In this document: piece by piece, positions 48,070 to 55,939 of the stretch
Numbering within the stretch: the stretch's first letter is position 1
Layout of the letters: each line of letters starts with the position of its first letter
NCBI RefSeq assembly: GCF_032842945.2
Contig: NZ_CP146606.1
Location: 1,616,501-1,680,500, forward strand
Length of the DNA stretch: 64,000 nt
DNA from: Roseovarius sp. W115
GTDB lineage: Bacteria; Pseudomonadota; Alphaproteobacteria; Rhodobacterales; Rhodobacteraceae
Direction of reading: 5' to 3'
Notes under the pieces: model-generated
Database searches by the model: none
The model's input: the letters and a program-made list of their open reading frames with translations, nothing else
Told to the model about the DNA's origin: nothing
Program-made: the position numbers and the translations under genes

Positions 48070-48258
48070 ATGAAGATTATGTCCAAAGCAGAACGTCAGA
48101 AAGTCCGGAAAGAATACATCGAGTACCGCAACAAAGAGTTCAAAGCCGTGGCCAAGGAAGTAGGCAAAGAATACTGCAAGATTGGTGCCGGAGTGGTCAA
48201 CGAACTTGGGTTCCTCTTCACAGGTGTTCGTGCCACCGCAGCGAAGAAACGCCGTTAA
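48070..48258 (+). CDS. Small basic protein, unknown
   Basis: 62 residues, strongly Lys/Arg/Glu-rich (MSKAERQKVRKEYIEYRNKE) with one weakly hydrophobic stretch (KIGAGVVNELGFLFTG). A very good ribosome site (AAGGAG) lies before the ATG and a terminator follows, which supports expression. No family recognised; nucleic-acid binding is possible. Confidence 0.55.
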   Translation: MKIMSKAERQKVRKEYIEYRNKEFKAVAKEVGKEYCKIGAGVVNELGFLFTGVRATAAKKRR

Positions 48259-48265
48259 ACCGCTC

Positions 48266-48292
48266 GGAAGCGGCTACCACTAGGCCGCTTCC
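48266..48292. terminator. Bidirectional terminator
   Basis: GGAAGCGGC pairs with GCCGCTTCC between two convergent genes; the right arm overlaps the end of the 102-residue gene. Confidence 0.7.
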
Positions 48293-48588
48293 ATTTCACG
48301 TTCCTCCACTCCTGGAAATTCATCTCGTCTACTATCGTAACGAGGATGATTGGGCTCAAAGCGATAGCATTTGGCCTCCAAGTGGTTCAGATCATCAATT
48401 GATTGTTCGTAGTCTTCCGTTGAAATAATGCGCTCTACTGCTTCACGCATTTCTGATGGCAGGCACCGCTTTTCAATGATGCGGTCTACTTCTTCTTTGG
48501 TGTATCCCATATACTTGGAATCTATACGAAAAATGCCAAAGAGTCGAATCTGATAGCGAGTCAGAAAACAGGTTTCGTCAAGAGTCAA
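48280..48588 (-). CDS. Hypothetical protein downstream of integrase
   Basis: 102 residues, mostly charged and helical in the middle (YTKEEVDRIIEKRCLPSEMREAVERI, noted as two adjacent helices). It starts ten bases after the integrase stop, so they are likely co-transcribed. No family recognised. Its position suits an excision or control factor, but nothing in the sequence proves it. Confidence 0.5.
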   Translation of the reverse strand: MTLDETCFLTRYQIRLFGIFRIDSKYMGYTKEEVDRIIEKRCLPSEMREAVERIISTEDYEQSIDDLNHLEAKCYRFEPNHPRYDSRRDEFPGVEEREMEAA

Positions 48589-48597
48589 ACCTGAAGC

Positions 48598-49587
48598 CTA
48601 GTTGGTAATTTCGGCTATATGGCTTTCGTATTTTGTAAGCGCCTCACGCATCTCATCCAAGAATGTATAGCGGTTGTAGATAGCCGCCACCCCCGACACT
48701 TGTGAACGGTGATCAATGATTTCCTCAGTGACGTGGAGCGGTACACCGAGGCGTGCCATGGTACTAGAAAAATAACGACGACAATCGTGCAGCACCCAAT
48801 CTTTCACTCCTGACCGCCGATCCAGCCGAGCCTTGGACTTCGACCAGCTATTGAAGGAAAATGGTTTGTCGGGGAGGTGGTGGCCAAATCCGGTGATAGG
48901 GAGGGTATGGGGGCGCTTGCTTTTCATGACGCTACTTGGAAACGTAATCGTGTCAACCTCGATCCACGCGGGATCGTAACGCCAAATTTGATTGCGCCTT
49001 TGTCCGGTGAGTATGAGCAGTCGAACTATGTCGGAATAGGGTGCTTGCTCTACGTTCCAAATCGCTGCGACTTCCTCGTCAGTTAGCAGTCTATCGCGAA
49101 CGTTAAATATCACTTTCCGTCGAATGAAAGGATTGCGATCGTAGTATCCCCGGTCGATACACCAATTGAACAAAGCTTTGAGGGCTTTGATTTGGTTAGG
49201 ATCGGCAATGTCGGTAGACAACTGATCTAACTTTGTATCTGCGATACCTTTAAGCGCATATTGGTACCTTTCGGCGGTCGCTGGTCGCAGCCTAGAATGA
49301 CAATCAGCCAAAAAACGATCACGCATGTCACCAAACTTTGGGGTCGTGCGAACAGTAGGAGGCGTCGCTAAAAACTGCCTGGCAGCCTGCCGAGCATCTT
49401 TCAGTGACAGGTCCGGCCATCTACCCAATGTCTTAAGGCGGCGTTGCGCTCCGAACATAACAAAAAAGGACTTAGACCGAGCGGAACACCTAACACCAAA
49501 CCCTGGCAGCGCAGCGTCGAAGTGCTTTTCGCTTCCTCGTTCGGGGTTCGCCAATTTGCGAATTGAAAGTTCGGTTAGTGTCGCCAT
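48598..49587 (-). CDS. Tyrosine integrase of the element
   Basis: 329 residues. An N-terminal arm-DNA-binding domain (LSIRKLANPERGSEKHFDAAL, residues about 6-26 and on to FVMFGAQRRLKTLGRWPDLS) precedes the catalytic domain with Arg in ILTGQRRNQIW, HDCRRYF (HxxR), IDHRSQ and the nucleophile Tyr in YNRYTFLDEM. It inserts into the tRNA-Pro(CGG) anticodon arm. The gene begins 142 bp from attR, and three arm-like repeats lie in its promoter, which suggests self-repression. It is somewhat shorter than the usual 380-400 residues of this family. Confidence 0.92.
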   Translation of the reverse strand: MATLTELSIRKLANPERGSEKHFDAALPGFGVRCSARSKSFFVMFGAQRRLKTLGRWPDLSLKDARQAARQFLATPPTVRTTPKFGDMRDRFLADCHSRLRPATAERYQYALKGIADTKLDQLSTDIADPNQIKALKALFNWCIDRGYYDRNPFIRRKVIFNVRDRLLTDEEVAAIWNVEQAPYSDIVRLLILTGQRRNQIWRYDPAWIEVDTITFPSSVMKSKRPHTLPITGFGHHLPDKPFSFNSWSKSKARLDRRSGVKDWVLHDCRRYFSSTMARLGVPLHVTEEIIDHRSQVSGVAAIYNRYTFLDEMREALTKYESHIAEITN

Positions 49588-49594
49588 CCGTGTT

Positions 49595-49623
49595 TTGTCT
49601 CAGTTTTGTCTCGGGAATGTCTC
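49595..49623 (+). promoter_or_regulatory. Three TTGTCTC-type repeats 11 bp apart in integrase promoter
   Basis: TTGTCTC at 49595 and 49606, ATGTCTC at 49617, all in the same orientation and exactly 11 bp apart. They mirror the pair inside the left end. The first copy is only 8 bp from the integrase start, so binding would block its expression. Confidence 0.6.
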
Positions 49624-49728
49624 GCGCAATGGCGGATTACAATTTGGCGCTATGTTCATCTGAATATCAGATAAAGCCATATAAATAAAGATTTATGTGT
49701 ATTAATGTTCAGCTATGATTTTGAGGAC

Positions 49729-49753
49729 CACTGTCTTCGGGAGGCAGGGGCCG
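49729..49753 (+). repeat. attR core, 25-bp direct repeat
   Basis: Identical to 20,548-20,572. It marks the right end of the element. Confidence 0.9.
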
Positions 49754-49780
49754 TGAGTTCGAATCTCGCCACTCCGACCA
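49729..49780 (+). pseudogene. Displaced 3' half of tRNA-Pro(CGG)
   Basis: Anticodon arm through CCA end, without acceptor 5' strand and D arm. T stem is GTGAG/CTCGC against GGAGG/CCTCT in the intact gene; both fold correctly. Since integration swaps 3' halves, this should be the original host half. Confidence 0.88.
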
Positions 49781-50080
49781 GCTTGCTACTTTGATCTCCA
49801 AATCGCATCGGATGCCAAACCCACCCTGACTTTGCGCGCAGTCCACTGCCGCAAACAAGGTGTGGTTCGGAAATGGCCCATGCGACCGGGCGCGCGGACA
49901 CTCGTTGTGTCCTTTTCCAAACGCCAAGGCTTGACCCTGAGAGGCTGTATCATCGGAAAGTGACTTAGCGGTGTTTCATAGCTAAACAGGCCCCACTCGT
50001 CAAAGTAACTGAGTGTCAGGCTTTTATTCCCTTTGTGGACTAATCAATTTGCCTGCAAGGCGGAATTGGAACTACGAAAC
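49781..50080. other. Right flank spacer, promoter of the channel gene
   Basis: 300 bp of chromosomal spacer outside the element. No gene or clear hairpin is seen. Confidence 0.5.
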
Positions 50081-51628
50081 ATGTTCGACACCGATATCTC
50101 TATGGATACGCCCGTACGGGAAAGCCTGATATTTGCTGGAATTGCCTTGCTTGTTGCCTGTTTGTGGGTGGTATTTCGAAGTACGGGTGCCGGAGCGAGG
50201 CTTTTGTCGCGGTATTTGTGGATTGAGACAGCTGCGAATTTTCTGATTATCCCGCTGACAATTTTCGGCGTTGGTCGCCTCTCGACCGAAGTCCTCGAAA
50301 GTTTTGATCAGACGCGGCTTGCGGTCGTTTCGGATACTCTGATGCAGGCGTTGTTGTTTGTTGCGGTGGCTGTTGGCCTTGGCCGGATTGCAGAGATTTG
50401 GTTCAGCGTGAGCCATGTCGACGACGACAACAATGACGGGCGTTTGCCGCAGCTTATTCGTTTGATCCTGTATGGTCTGTGTGTACTGGGCGGCCTCGCA
50501 ATTTTTCTGACACTGAATGGATACCGCCCGACTGAGCTTTATCTATCCACTGGCGTTCTGGCTGCGATCCTTGCTTTTGCCTCACAGCAGACTTTAGGTG
50601 ATTTCTTTGCTGGCCTTACCTTGGGTCTGGAGAGCCCTTTCAAGTTGGGTGACTGGATTGTTCTGGAAGATGGCACTGAGGGCGGTGTGACAGATATCAA
50701 CTGGCGGACAACGCGGTTAAAACAGTGGGACAATGCGACGCTTGTGATACCGAACAGCGTTTTGGCCAAAACGCGCATTCGTAACTTGCATGACCGAAAA
50801 CATCCCTATGCGCCATGGTACACAATACGCCTCTCGGCCGACTATGATCCAAGGGCGATCAAGGTTTTGCTGTTTGACGCCGCATCGCGTTGCAAACGTA
50901 CTCTGCCCGGCACAACGCCTGTCATTCGGTTGATAGAGGCATCTCAATCCCCATACACCTATATGATCTGGGTGCATTTCGCCAACTATCCCGCCATGTT
51001 TGCCGGCCGTGAAGAACTTTTCCGCGAAATCCACGATGCTCTTGGCGCGGCAGGCATCCAAGTGGCTGTTGACGTGCAAGAGGTGCGCTACACACGCGCT
51101 TTGCACACCCAAATCGAACCACCCAGTGTTTTGATGGCGCTCAAGTCTCTCGATTTCGCAACGTTTTTGAGCGAAGAAGACTTAGCCGATATCGCTGCGA
51201 GAAGTCAGCGCACCTTTGTCGAGGCGGGTAGTGTGATACTGGATGAAGGTCAGCAGGCTGATGGCATTTATGTGATTTCCAGCGGTGTTGTAGATGTGTC
51301 TGTCACATCCCAGACGAATAAAAGACACACGCTCGAAGAGTTGAATCCGGGCCAGTATTTCGGCCTTGCTGCGATGCTGACCGGTGAGCCCGCCGCGATG
51401 CAATATGCAGCACGATCTGATGTGTCCATCATCCGAGTGGACATTGGATGTTTGCGGCAGGTCGTGGCAGGCAAAGAAGGTATAACTGAGCAATTCGCTG
51501 AGCTGGTTCAACGCCGCCGAGATCGGGCGGATGACGCAAAATCTTACACTACCGACACTGAGCAGGCCGTGACGTTCCAGGATTTGGTCAGAAGAGTTGA
51601 TCGTGTTTTTCGGGGCAACCTGCGCTAA
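50081..51628 (+). CDS. MscS-type mechanosensitive channel with cyclic-nucleotide-binding domain
   Basis: 515 residues from the ATG at 50081. Four to five membrane helices, then the pore helix and MscS beta domain (LAFASQQTLGDFFAGLTLGL, continuing SPFKLGDWIVLEDGTEGGVTDINWRTTRL and VIPNSVLAKTRI, quoted in parts). From about residue 370 a Crp/cNMP-binding domain: SQRTFVEAGSVILDEGQQADGIYVI and LNPGQYFGLAAMLTGEPAAMQYAAR. Such MscS-CNB fusions are gated or modulated by cyclic nucleotides more than by tension. It would sit in the inner membrane. Convergent with the IclR gene 7 bp away. Confidence 0.85.
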   Translation: MFDTDISMDTPVRESLIFAGIALLVACLWVVFRSTGAGARLLSRYLWIETAANFLIIPLTIFGVGRLSTEVLESFDQTRLAVVSDTLMQALLFVAVAVGLGRIAEIWFSVSHVDDDNNDGRLPQLIRLILYGLCVLGGLAIFLTLNGYRPTELYLSTGVLAAILAFASQQTLGDFFAGLTLGLESPFKLGDWIVLEDGTEGGVTDINWRTTRLKQWDNATLVIPNSVLAKTRIRNLHDRKHPYAPWYTIRLSADYDPRAIKVLLFDAASRCKRTLPGTTPVIRLIEASQSPYTYMIWVHFANYPAMFAGREELFREIHDALGAAGIQVAVDVQEVRYTRALHTQIEPPSVLMALKSLDFATFLSEEDLADIAARSQRTFVEAGSVILDEGQQADGIYVISSGVVDVSVTSQTNKRHTLEELNPGQYFGLAAMLTGEPAAMQYAARSDVSIIRVDIGCLRQVVAGKEGITEQFAELVQRRRDRADDAKSYTTDTEQAVTFQDLVRRVDRVFRGNLR

Positions 51629-51635
51629 TTGGGCG

Positions 51636-52409
51636 TCAGATAAGCTGCGCCAACTGTTCGCAGGCTAGCTTCAGCGCTGGCAAATGGGACTTCAAATCAT
51701 TCAGGCCCTTACGCTGGATCGGCGCATGAATTGACAAGGTCGTCAGCAACCGACCTGTGTTATCGTCAATGCCTACGGCAACCGCCGCCATGTCTTCCAT
51801 GAATTCTTGATCATCCGTGGAGTATCCACGCGCGCGGGTCTCGGCTAGCTCGGCCAATAGATCTTTGGGATCCGAAATTGTGAATTCGGTTTTCTTTTCA
51901 AGCGTGACTGTCGACATCCACCGATGCAGCCGGTCATTGCGCAATGACGACAGATAGAGCTTCCCACTGGCTGTGCAGTGGAAGGGCACTTGTGTGCCAA
52001 CTGGCAGCTGAATGCGCAATGGCCAATGCGTTTCGACCCGATCAAGGTAGACCATCCCATAACGGCCTGGTGCAGCAAGGTTGCAGGTTTCGCCGATCTG
52101 CTCTGCCAGCTTTTTCATGATCGCCAGCCGTTCTGTTCGCATGCGTTGTGATGACAGGGTATTGGCCGACAAACGGCGCAGTCGATGGCCGGGCCCAAAG
52201 GACCGCCCATCGACATCTCGTTGAATAAACCCTTCGTCTTCCGCCGTGGCCAAAAGACGATGAACGGTTGGTTTGGGAAGGTCCAAAGCGAGGCTGAGGT
52301 CGGCCGGAGACATAGGGCCTCCGGCCTTTGCCAACTCTTCTACGAGTAAGAGCAAACGCAGGTTGGTCGGGATTTGACCTCGGGTTTCGTTTGCGTCGCC
52401 TTTTGCCAT
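51636..52409 (-). CDS. IclR-family transcriptional regulator
   Basis: 257 residues. N-terminal winged helix (GGPMSPADLSLALDLPKPTVHRLLATAEDEG, residues about 30-60, quoted as the HTH span) and a C-terminal effector domain with CTASGKLYLSSL and DDQEFMEDMAAVAVGI. It follows the TRAP operon by 6 bp on the same strand, so it is probably co-transcribed and controls the transporter and the divergent GMC oxidoreductase in response to their substrate. Confidence 0.88.
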   Translation of the reverse strand: MAKGDANETRGQIPTNLRLLLLVEELAKAGGPMSPADLSLALDLPKPTVHRLLATAEDEGFIQRDVDGRSFGPGHRLRRLSANTLSSQRMRTERLAIMKKLAEQIGETCNLAAPGRYGMVYLDRVETHWPLRIQLPVGTQVPFHCTASGKLYLSSLRNDRLHRWMSTVTLEKKTEFTISDPKDLLAELAETRARGYSTDDQEFMEDMAAVAVGIDDNTGRLLTTLSIHAPIQRKGLNDLKSHLPALKLACEQLAQLI

Positions 52410-52415
52410 TGGACC

Positions 52416-53774
52416 TTACCGTTCAGGCAGCAACGCCAAAGCTAGATCTGGCACCAGCGCCACGATGAACCATACGCTGATCAAGGCGAACAGGTAAGGC
52501 ACAGTATACCGCAACAATCTGAAATAAGGCACGCCTGTCACGCCAGACGCGACATAAAGGTTCAAACCGTAAGGCGGTGTGATAAAGCCGATCGACGCGC
52601 CCACGAGGAACACCACAGCAAAGTGGATCGGATCAACCCCGATATCAGCAGCAATAGGGGCTAGGATCGGCGCAAGAATGATCGTCACCGGCAGGGATTC
52701 CAGAACCATGCCAAAGATAAACACAATGGCCATGGCAGTGAACAGCACCGGATAGAACCCACCCATGGAGGTCACGAAGTTGCCGATCACCTCTTGGGCA
52801 CCAAGCAGCGACAGGATCTGCTGCATCACCACCGAAATGGCGATCAGCGGTGCCAGGATGCCAGTGATCTGCGCCGAACGCATGACGATGTTGGGGATTT
52901 GCGGAATGGTGAAGCCTTCGACCACCAGCATCGCCGGGACCGACTTCTCAGACCAATCCTTGTCCTGGTCCATGTTGAAGACCTTAGAGACGACCCAACT
53001 GACAAGGCCTGCGATGATGCCAAAGCCCACCGTCACACCCGCCGCTTCTGTGGGCGAGAACTTCCCGGTGTAGATGCCCCACAGCACCAGACCTATGGCG
53101 AAAAAGCCCAGCCACGCGCCCAGCGACGTCTTGAACACCCGCCAGGGCGACAGGGCGATCAGATATCCCCAACCATTGCGCCAGCAGATGATGAAACAGG
53201 CCAGCATCATGCCACCTACCATCATCGCACCCGGAACGATCCCGGCCACAAACAGGTCCGAAATCGGCAGGTTCATCAAGAAACCGTAGACGATAAAGAT
53301 AATCGACGGCGGAATGATGATCCCGACCGTACCACCGGCAGCCGCGGTTGCGGCACTGAACCGCTCGTCATAGCCACCTTTGACCATCTCGGGATGCAGC
53401 ATCGAACCAATCGTGGCCGTCGTGGCCGAGTTTGAGCCCGAGATCGCAGCGAAAAGACCACAGGCCCCAAGGCTTGCCATCGCCAGACCGCCGCGGATCC
53501 ACCCCAGACAGGAATATGCAAAGTCGCTCAAACGCCGCGCGATGCCGGACTTGTTGATCAGGTCCCCCGTCAAAATGAAAAGCGGCATGGCCAGCAGGGC
53601 AAAGCCGTCGGTAAAGACGTCCTGCAGGGCCGCGCCCATGTTCAAAAGCTGCAACTCCAGCACGAACGACATGCCGATAACCCAATAGGCGATGACCAGA
53701 AAGACCGGCACGCCCATCATGAAAAAGATCGTGGCGCCGATTGAGATCAGCGTGATGATGGTTGGATCGCTCAT
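52416..53774 (-). CDS. dctM: TRAP transporter large permease (DctM)
   Basis: 452 residues with about eleven to twelve membrane helices. Characteristic are LFILTGDLINKSGIARRLSDF, the SGSNSATTATIGSMLHPEM ion/substrate segment, and GIIIPPSIIFIVYGF. Sodium-driven importer subunit in the inner membrane. It starts inside the dctQ stop (ATGA). Confidence 0.92.
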   Translation of the reverse strand: MSDPTIITLISIGATIFFMMGVPVFLVIAYWVIGMSFVLELQLLNMGAALQDVFTDGFALLAMPLFILTGDLINKSGIARRLSDFAYSCLGWIRGGLAMASLGACGLFAAISGSNSATTATIGSMLHPEMVKGGYDERFSAATAAAGGTVGIIIPPSIIFIVYGFLMNLPISDLFVAGIVPGAMMVGGMMLACFIICWRNGWGYLIALSPWRVFKTSLGAWLGFFAIGLVLWGIYTGKFSPTEAAGVTVGFGIIAGLVSWVVSKVFNMDQDKDWSEKSVPAMLVVEGFTIPQIPNIVMRSAQITGILAPLIAISVVMQQILSLLGAQEVIGNFVTSMGGFYPVLFTAMAIVFIFGMVLESLPVTIILAPILAPIAADIGVDPIHFAVVFLVGASIGFITPPYGLNLYVASGVTGVPYFRLLRYTVPYLFALISVWFIVALVPDLALALLPER

Positions 53775-54442
53775 GCGTCACCCCCGATCACAGCTTGCTC
53801 GATCATTTCACCGCCCTCGCGGTAGACACGGACATCGCGCGATACATTCTCAAGCACACGCGCCACCAGCAGGATAAAGGCCACCGGAACGGTGCCCAGG
53901 AACCACCACTGCATCACGTTGTCCGTGCCCAGCATAATGGCAAAGTTTGCCGCGGCACGCACGGTCTCTTGGAACGTCGTGACAACTACGATCCATGCAA
54001 ACCCAATCCACAGCACTGCATCCAGCATCAGGCACAGCATCTGCCCGGTCCGGGGCAGCGCCTTGCGAAACTCTGAAAACGCCAGGTGTGTACGCAGCTT
54101 GACGTTATAGCTGCACCCCACCCAGGTCATAATCAGGAACAGAAAGGGCGGCAGCGTGGTTGACCAGGCGGGCTGGCCGCTCAAGTAAAACCGCTGCACG
54201 ACGCCTGCGAAAATGATATACCCGATGGCCAGATATGCCACGATCATCACCGCCGGTTCCAGGTTGCGCTCTATGAAGGGCACGGCTCTGTAAATAAATG
54301 CGACCAAAGCGCCGCCGACCAACGTGATGATAAGCCCAAGCGGCCAAAGCCCTGCGTTGCCACGCAGGGCCGTCTGTAACTCGAACGAGTCGCCGCTAAG
54401 CAGGGCAGAGATGATCTCTCCCATCCCTCCGATGAACTCCAT
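53771..54442 (-). CDS. dctQ: TRAP transporter small permease (DctQ)
   Basis: 223 residues, four membrane helices; the family signature EVRKALPRTGQMLCLMLDAVLW-type turn is seen here as EFRKALPRTGQMLCLM. Forms the membrane complex with DctM. A stem-loop separates it from the binding-protein gene. Confidence 0.85.
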   Translation of the reverse strand: MEFIGGMGEIISALLSGDSFELQTALRGNAGLWPLGLIITLVGGALVAFIYRAVPFIERNLEPAVMIVAYLAIGYIIFAGVVQRFYLSGQPAWSTTLPPFLFLIMTWVGCSYNVKLRTHLAFSEFRKALPRTGQMLCLMLDAVLWIGFAWIVVVTTFQETVRAAANFAIMLGTDNVMQWWFLGTVPVAFILLVARVLENVSRDVRVYREGGEMIEQAVIGGDA

Positions 54443-54531
54443 GGTGCCCCTCCCTATGTCCCATAAGTCCGCGATTATGCTTTTAAATTATATCACGAAT
54501 GTCTGGGGAATGTGTCAGAAATAGCTTTGAT

Positions 54532-54560
54532 GTTCCGGGCGCGGCATGCACGCCCGGAAC
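54532..54560 (-). promoter_or_regulatory. Intercistronic stem-loop after TRAP binding-protein gene
   Basis: GTTCCGGGCG pairs perfectly with CGCCCGGAAC around a 9-nt loop in the gap between dctP and dctQ. As after the ABC binding protein at 9194, this would raise binding-protein over permease expression. Confidence 0.6.
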
Positions 54561-54602
54561 GATAGTCCAAAGATCTTGGACAAAACACGCGTCTGGCGCG
54601 GC

Positions 54603-55835
54603 TTAGCCTTTCCACCAGCGGCGAGGTTCGACATTCTCCGCCAGAGTGATGTCGTGCTCGCGCACAGTGTTGTAGATGTCCTGGTATGTGTCGATGCCAT
54701 CGGCCCAGCCGTTGATCCGCTCGCGCCACTGCTCCCACAGTTGCGGTTGGAACTCAGGCGAGCACTGCTCTTCCGCCTTTTTGATCTCTGCATCCGACAG
54801 CGCGGCAACGCGAACGTTGTTTTTCGCAAAGATCGTGTCCGGGCCTTGGTGCGGATGGCTAAATCCAACCGTGTTGACCAGTGCGGCCTCGTTAGCGGCC
54901 TGCACATGCACCTGCGCCAGGTAGGACGATTCCATCACTGCGTCTTGCAGTTCGCCGCCCAGGCTGTCGAAGGTGGCCGCGTTCATCGCGGTGTGCTCGG
55001 TGCCACAGAAGAACCGCAGGTCCACACACTGGCTGACCACGGGCGACATGTTGGCGTATGCCACGGCCGAGGCCCATGTTTCCGCACCGTCGATCAGACC
55101 CTGCTTCAGACCGTCAAGGGTTTCTTCCCATGCAACCGGCACTGGGTTCAGACCCAGAGCGTTCATCGCAATCCGGCCCAACTGAGTGCCCGTCACACGG
55201 TTCTTGGTGCCACGCAGGACGTCGATGTTATCCACAGTGTCCTTGTCTTCCCAAGCCAGACCCAGCTGGATGCCACGCAGTTCGGCATGGGTGAACAGGA
55301 ATTTCAGCCCGTGACGCTTTTCAAAAGGATCCCGCAGGATACGCTGCGATTCAGGATGGTACATGAAATAGTACTGGTCCGCGCGGCTGCGGAACATATA
55401 CGCATAGTCCAGCACGTTCAGGTATGGCGCACCACCGGCAGAGTTTTGGGTCGACGCCGCATAGATATCCACGATGCCCTGCTGCGCTTTCTCAACACAG
55501 CTCAGCTGACCACAGATTTGGTTGTTGCCGATAAATTCGACGCGGATTTCACCGTCTGTGCGCTCTTCCAGATCACGCGCAAATTCGAGACAGCCAGCGC
55601 GCTCGATCAACAGGTTGTCTTGGTTGAATCCAGCGGCACCAAACTTCAGATTAAACTTTGGCTCTTTCGAGAATCGTTTGTCATAGGTTGATTCTGCTGC
55701 TTTCGCCAAATTGGCGGCTGTCATAGCGCCCCCAAAGGCACCTGCGGCCATAAGCGTCGAGCTCATGCCGTAAGTCCCTGCTATCTTAAAGAAATCGCGG
55801 CGTGAAACACCTTTGATGCGATCGTAAACTCCCAT
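54603..55835 (-). CDS. dctP: TRAP transporter periplasmic binding protein (DctP) with Tat-like signal
   Basis: 410 residues from the ATG at 55835 (an ATG seven codons upstream is less likely). The N-terminus has a twin-arginine signal (GVSRRDFFKIAGTYG), so export is likely through Tat. Conserved DctP parts include KFGAAGFNQDNLL, IYAASTQNSAGGAPYLNVLDY and MNALGLNPVPVAWEE. The ligand-binding Arg is not certain. Substrate unknown; the divergent alcohol/choline dehydrogenase-like enzyme hints at a hydroxy compound. Confidence 0.85.
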   Translation of the reverse strand: MGVYDRIKGVSRRDFFKIAGTYGMSSTLMAAGAFGGAMTAANLAKAAESTYDKRFSKEPKFNLKFGAAGFNQDNLLIERAGCLEFARDLEERTDGEIRVEFIGNNQICGQLSCVEKAQQGIVDIYAASTQNSAGGAPYLNVLDYAYMFRSRADQYYFMYHPESQRILRDPFEKRHGLKFLFTHAELRGIQLGLAWEDKDTVDNIDVLRGTKNRVTGTQLGRIAMNALGLNPVPVAWEETLDGLKQGLIDGAETWASAVAYANMSPVVSQCVDLRFFCGTEHTAMNAATFDSLGGELQDAVMESSYLAQVHVQAANEAALVNTVGFSHPHQGPDTIFAKNNVRVAALSDAEIKKAEEQCSPEFQPQLWEQWRERINGWADGIDTYQDIYNTVREHDITLAENVEPRRWWKG

Positions 55836-55939
55836 TGCGTCCTCCCATGATTGCAATTATTGAGACGTTTTATATCAAAAAAGACTAGATTAGCTTTCCT
55901 CTTTTGGCTAGTCTTTTTTTCGTCTGGAGGAACCCTACA

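Larger units (their letters stand above)
20548..49753. mobile_element. 29-kb integrated element in tRNA-Pro(CGG)
   Basis: Bounded by the 25-bp direct repeats, with a tyrosine integrase at the right end and matching TTGTCTC repeat arrays inside each end. It carries an RHS toxin-like locus, a Gabija-like pair, a type I restriction system, two TraG/HerA-like ATPases, a replication-relaxation protein, a large serine recombinase and two small regulators. No relaxase, mating-pore or phage structural gene is seen. Base composition looks less GC-rich than the flanks. Confidence 0.9.

Noticed and set aside
20548-49753. Central region as contamination or a chimeric contig because of its odd RHS gene
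   Set aside because: Both junctions show a consistent tRNA att structure with a neighbouring integrase, and DUF3768 and other cargo are typical of alphaproteobacterial elements.
49729-49780. Second tRNA-Pro gene
   Set aside because: Only the anticodon-to-3' half is present; the D arm and 5' acceptor strand are missing, so it is the displaced remnant at attR.
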